Of a DNA stretch of 64,000 nucleotides, positions 51,656-61,084 are shown piece by piece (position 1 is the first letter of the stretch; every line of letters begins with the position of its first letter). Both the position numbers and the translations under genes were made by a program. Under the pieces are notes generated by a model. That model ran no database searches. It saw only the letters and a list, made by a program, of their open reading frames with translations, and was not told the origin of the DNA. Source of the stretch: Streptomyces sp. V3I8 (GTDB lineage Bacteria; Actinomycetota; Actinomycetes; Streptomycetales; Streptomycetaceae); NCBI RefSeq assembly GCF_030817535.1, contig NZ_JAUSZL010000002.1, positions 5,704,001 through 5,768,000 on the forward strand. Reading direction: 5' to 3'.

Positions 51656-53026
51656 ATGGACATGGACCTCGAGAAGTCGCCGCAGCCCGCACCGTCCGGG
51701 ACGTCACCCGCGGTCTCCGTGGCGCCCGCACGGCAGCCGGATGCCGCCCCGGAAGGGTGCCTCGCCGTCGCCGTCCGCATCCCGGTGCGGATCGTGGTCT
51801 TCGTGCTGGTCGTGCCGGTGCGGATGGTCTGGGACGCGCTGGTCGTGGGGGGCCGGCTCCTCGAGGACCTGGTGTTCCGGCCGCTGGGCCGCGCCCTGCA
51901 GTGGGTGTTTGTGCCCGTCGGGCGGGCCCTCGCATGGCTGGTGCGAGGCGTCGCGGCCGCCGTCGGGCACACCCTGACCTGGCTCGCCAAGCTGGTGTTC
52001 GTCTGGCCGTGGGTCGGACTGTGGCGGTACGTGGTCGTGCCGGCGGGGCGTGTACTGGGCCGGCTCGGGTACGTGCTGCTCGTCGTCCCCGGGCTGTGGC
52101 TGTACGCACGGGTGCTGACGCCTCTCGGGCACGGGATCGTGTGGACGCTGCGGGGAATCGGGTCCGGCTGCGCCTGGCTGTGGCGGGTCGCGGTGCTGGC
52201 CCCGGCGGGTTGGCTCCACCGCGCGTTGCTCGCACCGGCCGGGCGGGCCCTCGCCTGGCTGGCTCGGGGAGGGTGGGCCGGTGCCGCGTGGATCGCCCGT
52301 GGGACGTGGGCCGCCGTCGCCCGGGTGGGGCGGGGAGCGTGGGCCGGCGTCACCTGGGTCGCCCGCGGTGTCGCCTGGGTCGCGCAGGGTGTGTGGGCCG
52401 CCGTCGCCTGGATGGGGCGGGGCGTGTGGGCCGGTGTCACCTGGGCCGCCCGTGGGATGTGGGCCGGTGTCGCCTGGGTCGCGCGGGGAGTGTGGGCAGC
52501 CCTCGCCTGGGTGGGACGGGGGGTCTGGGCCGTCGTCGCCTGGCTCGGCAGGGGCGCCGGGACCCTGCTGTGGTGGACGCTCGTCGTGCCCCTCCTCGCC
52601 CTGTGGCGCCGGGTGCTCGCCCCGGTCGGGCGCGGCCTCGCCGTCGTCGCGCGGGAGATCGGTGAGGCCCTCGGACACGCGTGGCGGATCGCCGGGTACG
52701 TGTCACTGGCCGTCGGGCGGTTCCTCGGGCGACTCCTGCGGTGGATCTTCGTCGAGCCGGTGCGCTGGGCGTACCGGAGCGTGTTCACTCCGGTGGGCCA
52801 TCTGGTGCGGGACATCTTCTGGCGGCCCGCGGCGGAAGCTGCCCGCAGTGTGGGACGCGCCACCCGGCAGGCCCTGGCGAGCGCCCGTGAGACGGCCCGG
52901 CAGACCCGGGCGGACGTCCGCCGCATGCTCTTCGGGGCGCCGCGCGAGCCCGAGCCCGTACCCCTGCCCGCACCCCGCGCGGAACCGGATCCGGTGCGCC
53001 TGGTCAAGCCCGGCGGACCCCTGTAG
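51656..53026 (+). CDS. Trp/Arg/Gly-rich membrane protein with 11-residue tandem repeats
   Basis: 456 residues, unrecognised. Hydrophobic segments rich in Val, Trp and Ala alternate with single Arg or Gly from residue 35 to 390. Residues about 203-300 are nine near-perfect 11-residue units of form [AG]RGxWAxxAWx. The C terminus is a charged helix (about 390-430) and a Pro-rich end. Arg every 11 residues among Trp and Ala suggests stacked amphipathic membrane helices. No signal peptide. Weak ribosome site. Lies between the hydrolase and the DUF2344 gene. Confidence 0.75.
   Translation: MDMDLEKSPQPAPSGTSPAVSVAPARQPDAAPEGCLAVAVRIPVRIVVFVLVVPVRMVWDALVVGGRLLEDLVFRPLGRALQWVFVPVGRALAWLVRGVAAAVGHTLTWLAKLVFVWPWVGLWRYVVVPAGRVLGRLGYVLLVVPGLWLYARVLTPLGHGIVWTLRGIGSGCAWLWRVAVLAPAGWLHRALLAPAGRALAWLARGGWAGAAWIARGTWAAVARVGRGAWAGVTWVARGVAWVAQGVWAAVAWMGRGVWAGVTWAARGMWAGVAWVARGVWAALAWVGRGVWAVVAWLGRGAGTLLWWTLVVPLLALWRRVLAPVGRGLAVVAREIGEALGHAWRIAGYVSLAVGRFLGRLLRWIFVEPVRWAYRSVFTPVGHLVRDIFWRPAAEAARSVGRATRQALASARETARQTRADVRRMLFGAPREPEPVPLPAPRAEPDPVRLVKPGGPL
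52262..52556 (+). repeat. 33-base coding repeats
   Basis: About nine copies of a 33-base unit encoding [AG]RGxWAxxAWx, one copy shortened (VARGVAWVA). DNA identity between units is high, so unequal recombination could change copy number. Confidence 0.8.
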
Positions 53027-53162
53027 CGCGCACCGGGCCGCTCCCGGGGGGAACCGACGGCCGCCGGGACACGTACTCTAGGTAGTAGTACGACCGCACC
53101 TCACGAAGGACTGAGCGACACTGGGCAAGCGACAGCCCGAAGGCCCGCCGCCCGCACCCGCG

Positions 53163-53969
53163 GTGCAGCGCATCCGACTGCGCTACACCAAGCGCGGCCG
53201 CCTCCGGTTCACCAGCCACCGTGACTTCCAGCGTGCCTTCGAGCGCGCGTTGCGCCGAGCCGAGGTGCCCATGGCGTACTCGGCGGGGTTCACGCCGCAC
53301 CCGAAGGTGTCGTACGCCAATGCCGCACCCACCGGCACGGGCAGTGAGGCCGAGTACCTGGAGATCGCGCTCACCGACGCGCGCGATCCCGAGAAGCTGC
53401 GCCTGCTCCTCGACGAGTCGATGCCCGTCGGGCTCGACATCATCGACGCCGTGGAGGCCCGTACCCCGGGTCTCGCCGACCGGCTCACCGCGTCCGTGTG
53501 GGAACTGCGCCTCGACGGCGTGTCCCCCGAGGACGCGGAGCGCGCGGTCGACGTCTTCACGGCGGCCGAGAGCGTCGAGGTCCGGCGCAAGGCGAAGAAC
53601 GGCATCCGCACCTTCGACGCCCGCGGCGCCGTCGCGAGCCTGGAGGCGCTCGGCATGCGGTCCGGCACGCCGTCGGAGGCGTCCGGACCACAGGCTGATA
53701 GGCCGACCGACCAGGCTTGTGCGATACTGCGGCTGGTTGTTCGGCACGTGACGCCTGCCGTTCGACCTGACGACGTCCTGTCCGGTCTTCGAGCCGTGGC
53801 CGACCTGGCGCCGCCGGTCCCCGCAGCGGTGACCAGGCTGGCGCAGGGGCTGTTCGATGAAGAGACCGGCACGGTGACCGACCCGCTCGCGCCCGACCGC
53901 GAGGCAGCAGCATCCTCTCCGGCTCCGTCCGGGGACACCGCAGTTGCCGCCGCGAAGGCGTCGGCGTAA
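53163..53969 (+). CDS. TIGR03936/DUF2344 radical-SAM-associated protein
   Basis: 268 residues from GTG 53163; core RLRYTKRGRLRFTSHRDFQRAFERALRR and PYSAGFTPHP-like AYSAGFTPHPKVSYA are the family signature. In many bacteria this domain is fused to, or adjacent to, the TIGR03960 radical SAM protein and precedes rne. Function unknown; an RNA-related role is inferred from context. GTG 53163 has no ribosome site. An in-frame CTG at 53121 does (AAGGA ten bases upstream) and would add LGKRQPEGPPPAPA, so the real start may be CTG. Confidence 0.92.
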   Translation: MQRIRLRYTKRGRLRFTSHRDFQRAFERALRRAEVPMAYSAGFTPHPKVSYANAAPTGTGSEAEYLEIALTDARDPEKLRLLLDESMPVGLDIIDAVEARTPGLADRLTASVWELRLDGVSPEDAERAVDVFTAAESVEVRRKAKNGIRTFDARGAVASLEALGMRSGTPSEASGPQADRPTDQACAILRLVVRHVTPAVRPDDVLSGLRAVADLAPPVPAAVTRLAQGLFDEETGTVTDPLAPDREAAASSPAPSGDTAVAAAKASA

Positions 53970-54218
53970 GGAAGGTCCCGCGTAGGGACGTACGTCGAAG
54001 CGCCGCCCTCGTATCCGGGAGCCACCTGGGTCGGGCAGCGCACCGACCACAAGACTTTCGCCAGGCCGTGCGCACACAGGGCGTACGGAACCGGCGAGAC
54101 AGGACACAGAGAGCTCCCGTGCGGCGCCCGCGCCCCGGACGGCGGCACCGCGCAACGCGCGAGCCGCGGACGTCACCGGATCCGCGGCGCCCGGGAGCCT
54201 GACGGGAGATCCACCCGC

Positions 54219-57200
54219 ATGCTCGAGCCGACCGAACCCACCGAGCCCACCGATTCCTCGACGGGCCGAGACGACACCCCCAGCGACACGCTGCCGCCGC
54301 GCCGGCGGCGCCGCGCCGCCTCCCGCCCCGCGGGACCCCCCTCGGCGAACGCCGAGGGCGCCGCCGTGGCGGAGACCACGGCGCCGGCCACGGCAGCCGC
54401 GACCTCCTCCGACTCCGGCCTTGACTCCGACTCCGTCGTGGACGAGGCACCGCAGACCCAGGAGACGACGGACGCGGCGGCCGATACCGCCCCCGCCCCG
54501 CGTGCACGCCGTCGCGCCACCCGCCGCGCGTCCGCTCCCGCGGGCGCGCCGCAGGCCCCGGCGGACACGGCCCCGGCGGACGACGCCGTGCCCACCGCTG
54601 CCGCGCAGAGCGACGAGGCCGCCGAGGCCCCGGCCACCGCGCAGCCCGCGACGGAGGAGACACCGGCCGCCGAGGCCGCTCCCGCCCCGCGTGCGCGCCG
54701 TCGTGCGACGCGCCGGGCCACCGCGCCCTCGGGTGCGCCGCAGACGGCCGGCACCGAGGCCGCCGCGGTGACCGCCGAGACACCCGCGGCCGAGGAGACC
54801 CCGGTCACCGCCCCGGCCGCCGAGGAGACTCCGGCCGTCGAGGCGGACACGGAGACAGCCGCCGAGGCCGCTCCCGCCCCGCGTGCGCGCCGTCGTGCGA
54901 CGCGCCGCGCCACCGCACCCGCCGGTACGCCGCAGGCGGAGACCGAGGGCACCGAGGCGGCGCCCGCCGAGGCCGCCGCCGAGCCCACTCGCCGCGCCGC
55001 CCGGTCGAGGACCGCGCGCGCCGAGACCCCCTCCGCGACCGAGCCCGCCGAGGCCGTCGCTCGCGACGAGCGCAGGGAGGCCCCCGTGGCCGCTGCCAGG
55101 AACGACCGGTCCGCCGAGACCGAGACCCCCGCCGACGCCGAGGACGCCACCCCGCGCCGCGCCCGCCGCCGGGCCACCCGCAAGGCGGCCGGAGGCTTCT
55201 CCGCGCCCGCGCCGCGCAGGACCGGCGAGGAGTCGGCCCGGCGCCCCGCGCGCCCCGCGGTCGCCGTCTTCCAGGCCCCCGTCTTCACCGAGCCGATGTT
55301 CCAGACGCCGGAGCGCGCCGCGGCCGCCGCCGCTGCCGAGGCGGCCGAGGAGACCGAGGACGTCACGGAGCAGGTCACGGAGCAGGTCCAGGAGACCGCC
55401 CCCGTGGCCGCCGAGGAGGAGACCGGCGGTCCGCGCCGTCGCCGTCGCCGCGGCAGGGCCGAGGAGCCCGCCGCCCCGGCCGAGCGCGCCCCCGTGGAGC
55501 GTGCCCCCGAGGTCGAGGAGCCGGCCGACGAGGAGCCCGTCGAGGAGGAGTCCGCCGAGGACGCCGCCGACGGCGAGGACGGCGAGGAGGGCGGTTCGCG
55601 CCGCCGTCGCCGCCGCGGTGGCCGTCGCCGCCGCCGGGGCGAGTCCGCCGACGCCGACGACGACTTCGCCGGGGAGCAGGCCGAGAGCGACGAGCAGCCC
55701 GCCCGGTCCGCCGCCGACGCCGAGGACACCGCCGAACAGGGCGAGCAGGCCGAAGAGGACGACACGGACGCCGAGGACGAGCACGAGGACGGCGGCGGCT
55801 CCAGCAGCAGCCGTCGCCGCCGTCGCCGTCGCCGCCGCGCCGGTGACTCCTCCGGCGAGGCCGAGTCCGGCGACAGCGACCCCGAGCGCACGGTCGTCAA
55901 GGTCCGCGAGCCCCGCAAGAAGGAGGAGCGGACCCACGACAGCTCGGACGAGGTGCAGTCCATCAAGGGCTCGACCCGTCTCGAGGCCAAGAAGCAGCGC
56001 CGCCGCGAAGGGCGCGAGCAGGGCCGCCGGCGCGTCCCGATCATCACCGAGGCCGAGTTCCTGGCCCGCCGCGAGGCCGTCGAGCGGGTGATGGTCGTCC
56101 GCCAGAGCGGCGAGCGCACCCAGATCGGTGTCCTCGAGGACGACGTGCTCGTGGAGCACTACGTCAACAAGGAGCAGTCGACCTCGTACGTCGGCAACGT
56201 CTACCTGGGCAAGGTCCAGAACGTGCTGCCGTCGATGGAGGCCGCCTTCATCGACATCGGCAAGGGCCGCAACGCGGTGCTGTACGCCGGTGAGGTGAAC
56301 TTCGAGGCGCTGGGCATGGCCAACGGCCCCCGTCGCATCGAGAGCGCCCTGAAGTCCGGCCAGTCGGTCCTCGTGCAGGTCACCAAGGACCCGATGGGCC
56401 ACAAGGGCGCCCGGCTGACGAGCCAGGTCTCGCTCCCCGGCCGCTACCTGGTCTACGTGCCCGAGGGCTCGATGACCGGCATCAGCCGTAAGCTGCCCGA
56501 CACCGAGCGCGCCCGTCTGAAGACCATCCTCAAGAAGATCGTCCCCGACGACGCGGGCGTCATCGTGCGCACCGCCGCCGAGGGCGCGAGCGAGGACGAG
56601 CTGCGCCGCGACGTCGAGCGGCTCCAGGGGCAGTGGGAGGACATCGAGAAGAAGGCGAGGAGCGGCAGCAGCTCGAACGCACCGACGCTGCTGTACGGCG
56701 AGCCGGACATGACCGTCCGGGTCGTGCGCGACATCTTCAACGAGGACTTCACCAAGGTCATCGTCAGCGGCGACGAGGCGTGGGACACCATCCACGGTTA
56801 TGTCGCGCACGTGGCCCCCGACCTGGCGAACCGGCTGTCGCGCTGGACCTCCGAGGTCGACGTCTTCGCGTCGTACCGGATCGACGAGCAGCTCGCCAAG
56901 GCGCTGGACCGCAAGGTCTGGCTGCCCAGCGGCGGTTCGCTGGTCATCGACAAGACCGAAGCGATGATCGTGATCGACGTCAACACCGGCAAGTTCACCG
57001 GTCAGGGCGGCAACCTCGAGGAGACGGTCACCAGGAACAACCTGGAGGCGGCCGAGGAGATCGTGCGCCAGCTGCGGCTGCGCGACCTCGGCGGCATCGT
57101 CGTCATCGACTTCATCGACATGGTCCTGGAGTCCAACCGGGACCTGGTGCTGCGGCGCCTCCTGGAGTGCCTGGGCCGCGACCGTACGAAGCACCAGGTG

Positions 57201-58439
57201 GCCGAGGTCACCTCGCTGGGTCTCGTCCAGATGACCCGCAAGCGGGTCGGCCAGGGCCTGCTGGAGTCGTTCTCGGAGACCTGCGTCCACTGCAACGGGC
57301 GTGGCGTGATCGTGCACATGGAGCAGCCGACCTCCGCCGGTGGCGGTGGTGGCGGCAAGCGCAAGAAGCGCGGCCGCGGCGGTGCCGAGCAGACCCACGA
57401 GCACGACCACGCGCACGAGCACGAGGCGGACACCGACGAGGTGGCCGAGCACGTCGAGACGGCTGCCGAGGTGGCCGCGGAGGCCGCCGAGCCGGTCGCG
57501 CTCCCCGAGCCCGAGTTCGTACCGGACGAGGACCTCTACAGCAGCGCCGCCGAGGCGGAGGCCGCGGCCACCCGTGGCGGGCGTTCGCGTCGCCGGGCGA
57601 GCCGGCGCGCGTCCGCTCCCGCGGGTGCGCCGAGGTCCGAGTCCCGCCGCTCCGAGCGTCGCGGCGAGGCCCCGGCCGCGCAGTCCGTGACGCCGGAGGA
57701 GGAGGCCGAGCGGCCCGTGCGGCAGGAGCCGGCCGCGGTCGCGCAGGCCGCGCCCGCCGCCGCCGAGGACCCGGTGGTGGAGGCCCCGGTCGCCGCTGAG
57801 CCCGAGACCGAGGCCCCTGCCGTCGACGACGCGGCTCCCAAGGGCCGTACGCGCCGTCGGGCGACCCGCAAGGTGTCCGCGCCGGCCGGTTCGCCCGCCG
57901 CGGCCGAGGAGGCCGTCGTGACGGTCACCGAGCCGGTGGCCGCGCCCGCCGAACCGAAGCCCGAGGCCCAGCCCGAGTCCGCGGTGCAGCAGGACGCCGC
58001 GTCCGGGGCCGCCGCCCCGGCGGAGCAGCCCGTCGCCGACAGCGCCGCCCCGGCCCGTCCCCGGCGCCGTGCGGTCCGCAAGGCCACCGCGCCGACCTCG
58101 TCCGCGGAGACCGCCGTCGTGGTCGTCCCGTCGACGCCGTCGGAAGCCCCGGCGCAGGCCGCCGAGGCCTCTGCCGAACCGTCGCCGGAGTCGTCCGGCG
58201 AGGGCGGGGAGGCGCCGGTCAAGAAGACGGCGGCCCGCAAGACGGCCAAGAAGGCGCCGGCGAAGAAGGCCGCCGCGAAGAAGACGACGACGGCCGCCAA
58301 GAAGACGGCTGCCAAGAAGACCACGGCCAAGAAGGCGACGAAGACCGCCAAGACGGCCGCGAAGTCGACGTCCAAGAAGACCGCGGCGGCCGAGCAGCTG
58401 ACGCCGTCCACCGTCACGGCCTCCACCGACGAGGACTGA
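54219..58439 (+). CDS. rne: Ribonuclease E/G with long disordered arms
   Basis: 1406 residues, far longer than the catalytic core. Core about 610-1035: S1 domain (SYVGNVYLGKVQNVLPSMEAAF), magnesium ligands Asp920 (IDVNTG) and Asp964/967 (DFIDM), zinc-link CVHC (1022-1025). The N arm of about 600 residues and C arm of about 370 are Ala/Glu/Arg-rich. They carry about seven RRRATR[RK]x[ST]AP elements, and the protein ends in a histone-H1-like Lys/Ala tail (KKTAAKK units). The core cuts rRNA and mRNA; the arms probably bind RNA and partner enzymes. The 249-base leader suggests autoregulation. Confidence 0.95.
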   Translation: MLEPTEPTEPTDSSTGRDDTPSDTLPPRRRRRAASRPAGPPSANAEGAAVAETTAPATAAATSSDSGLDSDSVVDEAPQTQETTDAAADTAPAPRARRRATRRASAPAGAPQAPADTAPADDAVPTAAAQSDEAAEAPATAQPATEETPAAEAAPAPRARRRATRRATAPSGAPQTAGTEAAAVTAETPAAEETPVTAPAAEETPAVEADTETAAEAAPAPRARRRATRRATAPAGTPQAETEGTEAAPAEAAAEPTRRAARSRTARAETPSATEPAEAVARDERREAPVAAARNDRSAETETPADAEDATPRRARRRATRKAAGGFSAPAPRRTGEESARRPARPAVAVFQAPVFTEPMFQTPERAAAAAAAEAAEETEDVTEQVTEQVQETAPVAAEEETGGPRRRRRRGRAEEPAAPAERAPVERAPEVEEPADEEPVEEESAEDAADGEDGEEGGSRRRRRRGGRRRRRGESADADDDFAGEQAESDEQPARSAADAEDTAEQGEQAEEDDTDAEDEHEDGGGSSSSRRRRRRRRRAGDSSGEAESGDSDPERTVVKVREPRKKEERTHDSSDEVQSIKGSTRLEAKKQRRREGREQGRRRVPIITEAEFLARREAVERVMVVRQSGERTQIGVLEDDVLVEHYVNKEQSTSYVGNVYLGKVQNVLPSMEAAFIDIGKGRNAVLYAGEVNFEALGMANGPRRIESALKSGQSVLVQVTKDPMGHKGARLTSQVSLPGRYLVYVPEGSMTGISRKLPDTERARLKTILKKIVPDDAGVIVRTAAEGASEDELRRDVERLQGQWEDIEKKARSGSSSNAPTLLYGEPDMTVRVVRDIFNEDFTKVIVSGDEAWDTIHGYVAHVAPDLANRLSRWTSEVDVFASYRIDEQLAKALDRKVWLPSGGSLVIDKTEAMIVIDVNTGKFTGQGGNLEETVTRNNLEAAEEIVRQLRLRDLGGIVVIDFIDMVLESNRDLVLRRLLECLGRDRTKHQVAEVTSLGLVQMTRKRVGQGLLESFSETCVHCNGRGVIVHMEQPTSAGGGGGGKRKKRGRGGAEQTHEHDHAHEHEADTDEVAEHVETAAEVAAEAAEPVALPEPEFVPDEDLYSSAAEAEAAATRGGRSRRRASRRASAPAGAPRSESRRSERRGEAPAAQSVTPEEEAERPVRQEPAAVAQAAPAAAEDPVVEAPVAAEPETEAPAVDDAAPKGRTRRRATRKVSAPAGSPAAAEEAVVTVTEPVAAPAEPKPEAQPESAVQQDAASGAAAPAEQPVADSAAPARPRRRAVRKATAPTSSAETAVVVVPSTPSEAPAQAAEASAEPSPESSGEGGEAPVKKTAARKTAKKAPAKKAAAKKTTTAAKKTAAKKTTAKKATKTAKTAAKSTSKKTAAAEQLTPSTVTASTDED

Positions 58440-58459
58440 CGGGGGTCAGGTAGTACCGA

Positions 58460-58506
58460 GGACGCCCCCTCGCCCGGCTGATTCACAGCCGGGCGAGGGG
58501 GCGTCC
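58460..58506 (+). terminator. Terminator of rne
   Basis: Perfect 20-bp stem (58460-58479 with 58487-58506) with a GATTCAC loop, 20 bases after the stop codon. Confidence 0.95.
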
Positions 58507-58662
58507 GTGCATCCGCCGGAAGGTGCCGGCCCGTCAGGAGGAGGCGCCGCCGTCACCCGTACGACCTGCGCGGTTACCGCAACGGCCTTTCGGGCGCCCG
58601 TTTTGACGGGGCGTGAGACGGTTTCTCGGGGCGTCGGGGACGTCACATTCCTCCCCTGCTTC

Positions 58663-58690
58663 TTGGAAGGCGATCACTTACCTGTAAAAC
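58663..58690 (+). promoter_or_regulatory. Candidate promoter of the phospholipase D-like gene
   Basis: TTGGAA (58663-58668), 16-base spacer, TAAAAC (58685-58690). The surrounding 20 bases are AT-rich. The remainder of 58507-58775 shows nothing else. Confidence 0.45.
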
Positions 58691-58775
58691 TCATGCAATC
58701 GTTGGTACGCACATGGATACGCACACGCGGGCGCGCGTCGGGGAGACGCTCGCACGTGTCAGGGGAGGGGATCAC

Positions 58776-60122
58776 ATGGCGCGCGTGCGCCTGCAGGGCA
58801 CCGGGCGGCACCGTGCTGTGAAGCCGGTCAGGGGCGGCCGCCAGGCCGTGGCGCTGGCGACGGTCCTGTCCGCGGCGGGCGTCCAGGGCGTCGCGTCGGC
58901 GGGGACGGCGCAGGCCGTCGACAACCCGACGTGGACCGAGGGGCCGATCTTCAACGACCCGCTCGGCACCGCCGACCAGCAGGCCGTGATCCGTACGCGG
59001 CTGATCGAGCTGACGGACTCCGCGCTGCCCGGTTCCACGATCAAGGTCGCGGTCTACCACGTCTGGGAGGCCGGCGTCGTCGACGCGCTCGTCGCCGCCA
59101 AGAACCGCGGTGTGCGCGTGCAGGTGCTGCTCGACGAGTCCAGCGTCAGCGACCGCCCGGCCAACACCGCGTACGGGACGCTCGCCTCGGGTCTCGGCAC
59201 CGACCGCACCCAGGGCTCGTACGTGGCGACCTGCCCGAAGAAGAAGTCGTGCCTGGGCGACCCGCAGTTCGGGCAGTCGATCATGCACAACAAGTTCTGG
59301 CTGTTCTCGGCGGTGCGGGGTGCCACGAACGTGGTCGTCGAGACCACCTCGAACTCGACGCCGTCCGCGCACACGCGCTTCTTCAACGACGCGCTGCTGC
59401 TGCCGAACAACCCGACGATGTACGACGCGTACGCGGACTACTTCGACACGATGGTCACGCGGGACTGGAAGTCCTGGAACTACCGCACGGTGAGCAACGG
59501 CCTCTACAAGGCATACTTCTTCCCCCGCACGGGCAACTCCCGGGCCACCGACACGGTGTACTCGACCCTCAACAACGTCACCTGCAGGTACAAGGACACC
59601 GCGGGCGTCACGCAGTCCACCAAGGTCCGGGTGGCGATCTTCAAGATCACGCGGCTGGCCATCGCGGAGAAGCTGGTCGACCTGAAGAAGGCGGGCTGCT
59701 CGGTGAGCATCGTCTACGCGGAGTCGGACAGCGCCAGGAGCAGCGGCGGCACGAAGGGCACCTGGGAGAAGATGCACACCTCCGGTGGCCCGACCGTGCG
59801 CTGCTACAACGACGACCGGGACCCATTGAACCCCGGCGCGAAACTGGTCACGCCGTACATCATCCACTCCAAGTACATCCTCGTGGACGGCGTGTACGAC
59901 GGCGTGCGGAACAAGATCAGCTTCACCGGCTCCGGCAACTACACCGGCCCCGCGCTGCGCGAGAACGACGAGTCGATCGTGAAGGTCGACGACGACGCCG
60001 TGCACGACATGTACAGGATCCACTTCGACCGGGTGACCAAGGTCGCCTACCCGGGCACCAAGGACACCACGGACCTGTGCAAGGGCGTGAAGCCGCTGCC
60101 GGCGGACGGCGAGCCCACGTAG
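58776..60122 (+). CDS. Secreted phospholipase D-family protein
   Basis: 448 residues with a signal peptide of about 45 residues ending AGTAQA. Two HxK motifs, HNKFWLF and HSKYILVDG, are the paired PLD half-sites; the second is followed by GSGNYTG, while the first is less complete. Probably a phosphodiesterase acting outside the cell; lipid or nucleic-acid substrate unknown. ATG behind GGGGAGGGG at six bases, an excellent ribosome site that excludes upstream ATG codons. Sits between rne and rplU. Confidence 0.9.
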   Translation: MARVRLQGTGRHRAVKPVRGGRQAVALATVLSAAGVQGVASAGTAQAVDNPTWTEGPIFNDPLGTADQQAVIRTRLIELTDSALPGSTIKVAVYHVWEAGVVDALVAAKNRGVRVQVLLDESSVSDRPANTAYGTLASGLGTDRTQGSYVATCPKKKSCLGDPQFGQSIMHNKFWLFSAVRGATNVVVETTSNSTPSAHTRFFNDALLLPNNPTMYDAYADYFDTMVTRDWKSWNYRTVSNGLYKAYFFPRTGNSRATDTVYSTLNNVTCRYKDTAGVTQSTKVRVAIFKITRLAIAEKLVDLKKAGCSVSIVYAESDSARSSGGTKGTWEKMHTSGGPTVRCYNDDRDPLNPGAKLVTPYIIHSKYILVDGVYDGVRNKISFTGSGNYTGPALRENDESIVKVDDDAVHDMYRIHFDRVTKVAYPGTKDTTDLCKGVKPLPADGEPT

Positions 60123-60126
60123 TTCT

Positions 60127-60144
60127 CCTGCCCGGCCGGGCAGG
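60127..60144 (+). terminator. 18-bp palindrome after the PLD gene
   Basis: CCTGCCCGGCCGGGCAGG, four bases after the stop. A compact terminator-like hairpin. Confidence 0.65.
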
Positions 60145-60169
60145 GGCCGCGGGGCTGCAGGAGCCCGGT

Positions 60170-60198
60170 TTGACCCCCGGGACGGGGCCCCGTAACCT
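60170..60198 (+). promoter_or_regulatory. Promoter of rplU-rpmA
   Basis: TTGACC (60170-60175), 17-base spacer, TAACCT (60193-60198): a near-consensus housekeeping promoter. The start would be near 60205. Confidence 0.75.
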
Positions 60199-60204
60199 TG
60201 CCCA

Positions 60205-60336
60205 TCGGTGTGTTTGTAGACGCACCGCATTCCCGTAAACCTCTTCCTCCCGGTGGCTCGCGCCCCGGGAGAGGCCGTCTGCTTCCTCGGCGGCTGGACT
60301 GCGGGGATTCCGATTTCGAGTGAGAGTGAGATCCGC
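60205..60336 (+). promoter_or_regulatory. Structured 5' leader of rplU
   Basis: About 130 bases of leader containing a CTCCCGG/CCGGGAG hairpin (60247-60253, 60265-60271). It could be an L21-binding autoregulatory leader by analogy with other ribosomal-protein operons; this is inference. Confidence 0.45.
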
Positions 60337-60657
60337 GTGTACGCCATCGTGCGCAGCGGTGGTCGCCAGCACAAGGTTGCTGTCGGCGACATCGTTGAGG
60401 TTGACAAGATTTCCACCGGCAAGGTCGGCGACACCGTCGAGCTCTCGACCCTGCTCGTGGTCGACGGCGACGCCGTGACCAGCGACCCGTGGGTGCTGGA
60501 CGGGATCAAGGTCCAGGCCGAGATCGTGGATCACCACAAGGGCGTCAAGATCGACATCCTTCGCTACAAGAACAAGACCGGCTACCGCCGTCGTCAGGGC
60601 CACCGCCAGCAGTACACGGCGATCAAGGTCACTGAGATCCCCGCGGCTGCGAAGTAA
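60337..60657 (+). CDS. rplU: 50S ribosomal protein L21
   Basis: 106 residues. [18 protein letters not shown] starts the fold and [22 protein letters not shown] is the family signature. Binds 23S rRNA. GTG start behind GTGAG. rpmA follows after 14 bases. Confidence 0.98.
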   Translation: MYAIVRSGGRQHKVAVGDIVEVDKISTGKVGDTVELSTLLVVDGDAVTSDPWVLDGIKVQAEIVDHHKGVKIDILRYKNKTGYRRRQGHRQQYTAIKVTEIPAAAK

Positions 60658-60671
60658 GGGACTGAGGAGAG

Positions 60672-60926
60672 ATGGCACACAAGAAGGGCGCATCGTCCAC
60701 CCGGAACGGTCGCGACTCCAATGCTCAGCGGCTCGGCGTGAAGCGCTTCGGCGGTCAGGTCGTCAACGCCGGTGAGATCCTGGTCCGCCAGCGTGGCACC
60801 CACTTCCACCCCGGCGCGAGCGTCGGCCGTGGCAAGGACGACACGCTGTTCGCGCTGGCCGCCGGTGCGGTCGAGTTCGGCACGCACCGTGGCCGCAAGG
60901 TCGTGAACGTCGTTCCGGTCGCCTGA
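60672..60926 (+). CDS. rpmA: 50S ribosomal protein L27
   Basis: 84 residues. [20 protein letters not shown] and [16 protein letters not shown] are the L27 signatures; the N terminus reaches the peptidyl-transferase centre and has no Firmicutes-type cleavable extension. Ribosome site GGAGAG. Cotranscribed with rplU. Confidence 0.98.
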   Translation: MAHKKGASSTRNGRDSNAQRLGVKRFGGQVVNAGEILVRQRGTHFHPGASVGRGKDDTLFALAAGAVEFGTHRGRKVVNVVPVA

Positions 60927-60940
60927 CCGGATCTTTCGCG

Positions 60941-60979
60941 AGGCGGACCTCACTTCCCGTACGGGAAGCGGGTCCGCCT
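60941..60979 (+). terminator. Terminator of rplU-rpmA
   Basis: AGGCGGACC (60941-60949) with GGTCCGCCT (60971-60979), and the inner palindrome TTCCCGTACGGGAA. T residues follow. Confidence 0.88.
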
Positions 60980-61084
60980 TTCGCGTGTTTCAACTGAGTA
61001 GTGATCATTGTCCGACGGCGACTGCCGACGACCGGACGGTGGTCATCGATGAGAGATTTCCGTACGTAACTGGAGGCACATTCC

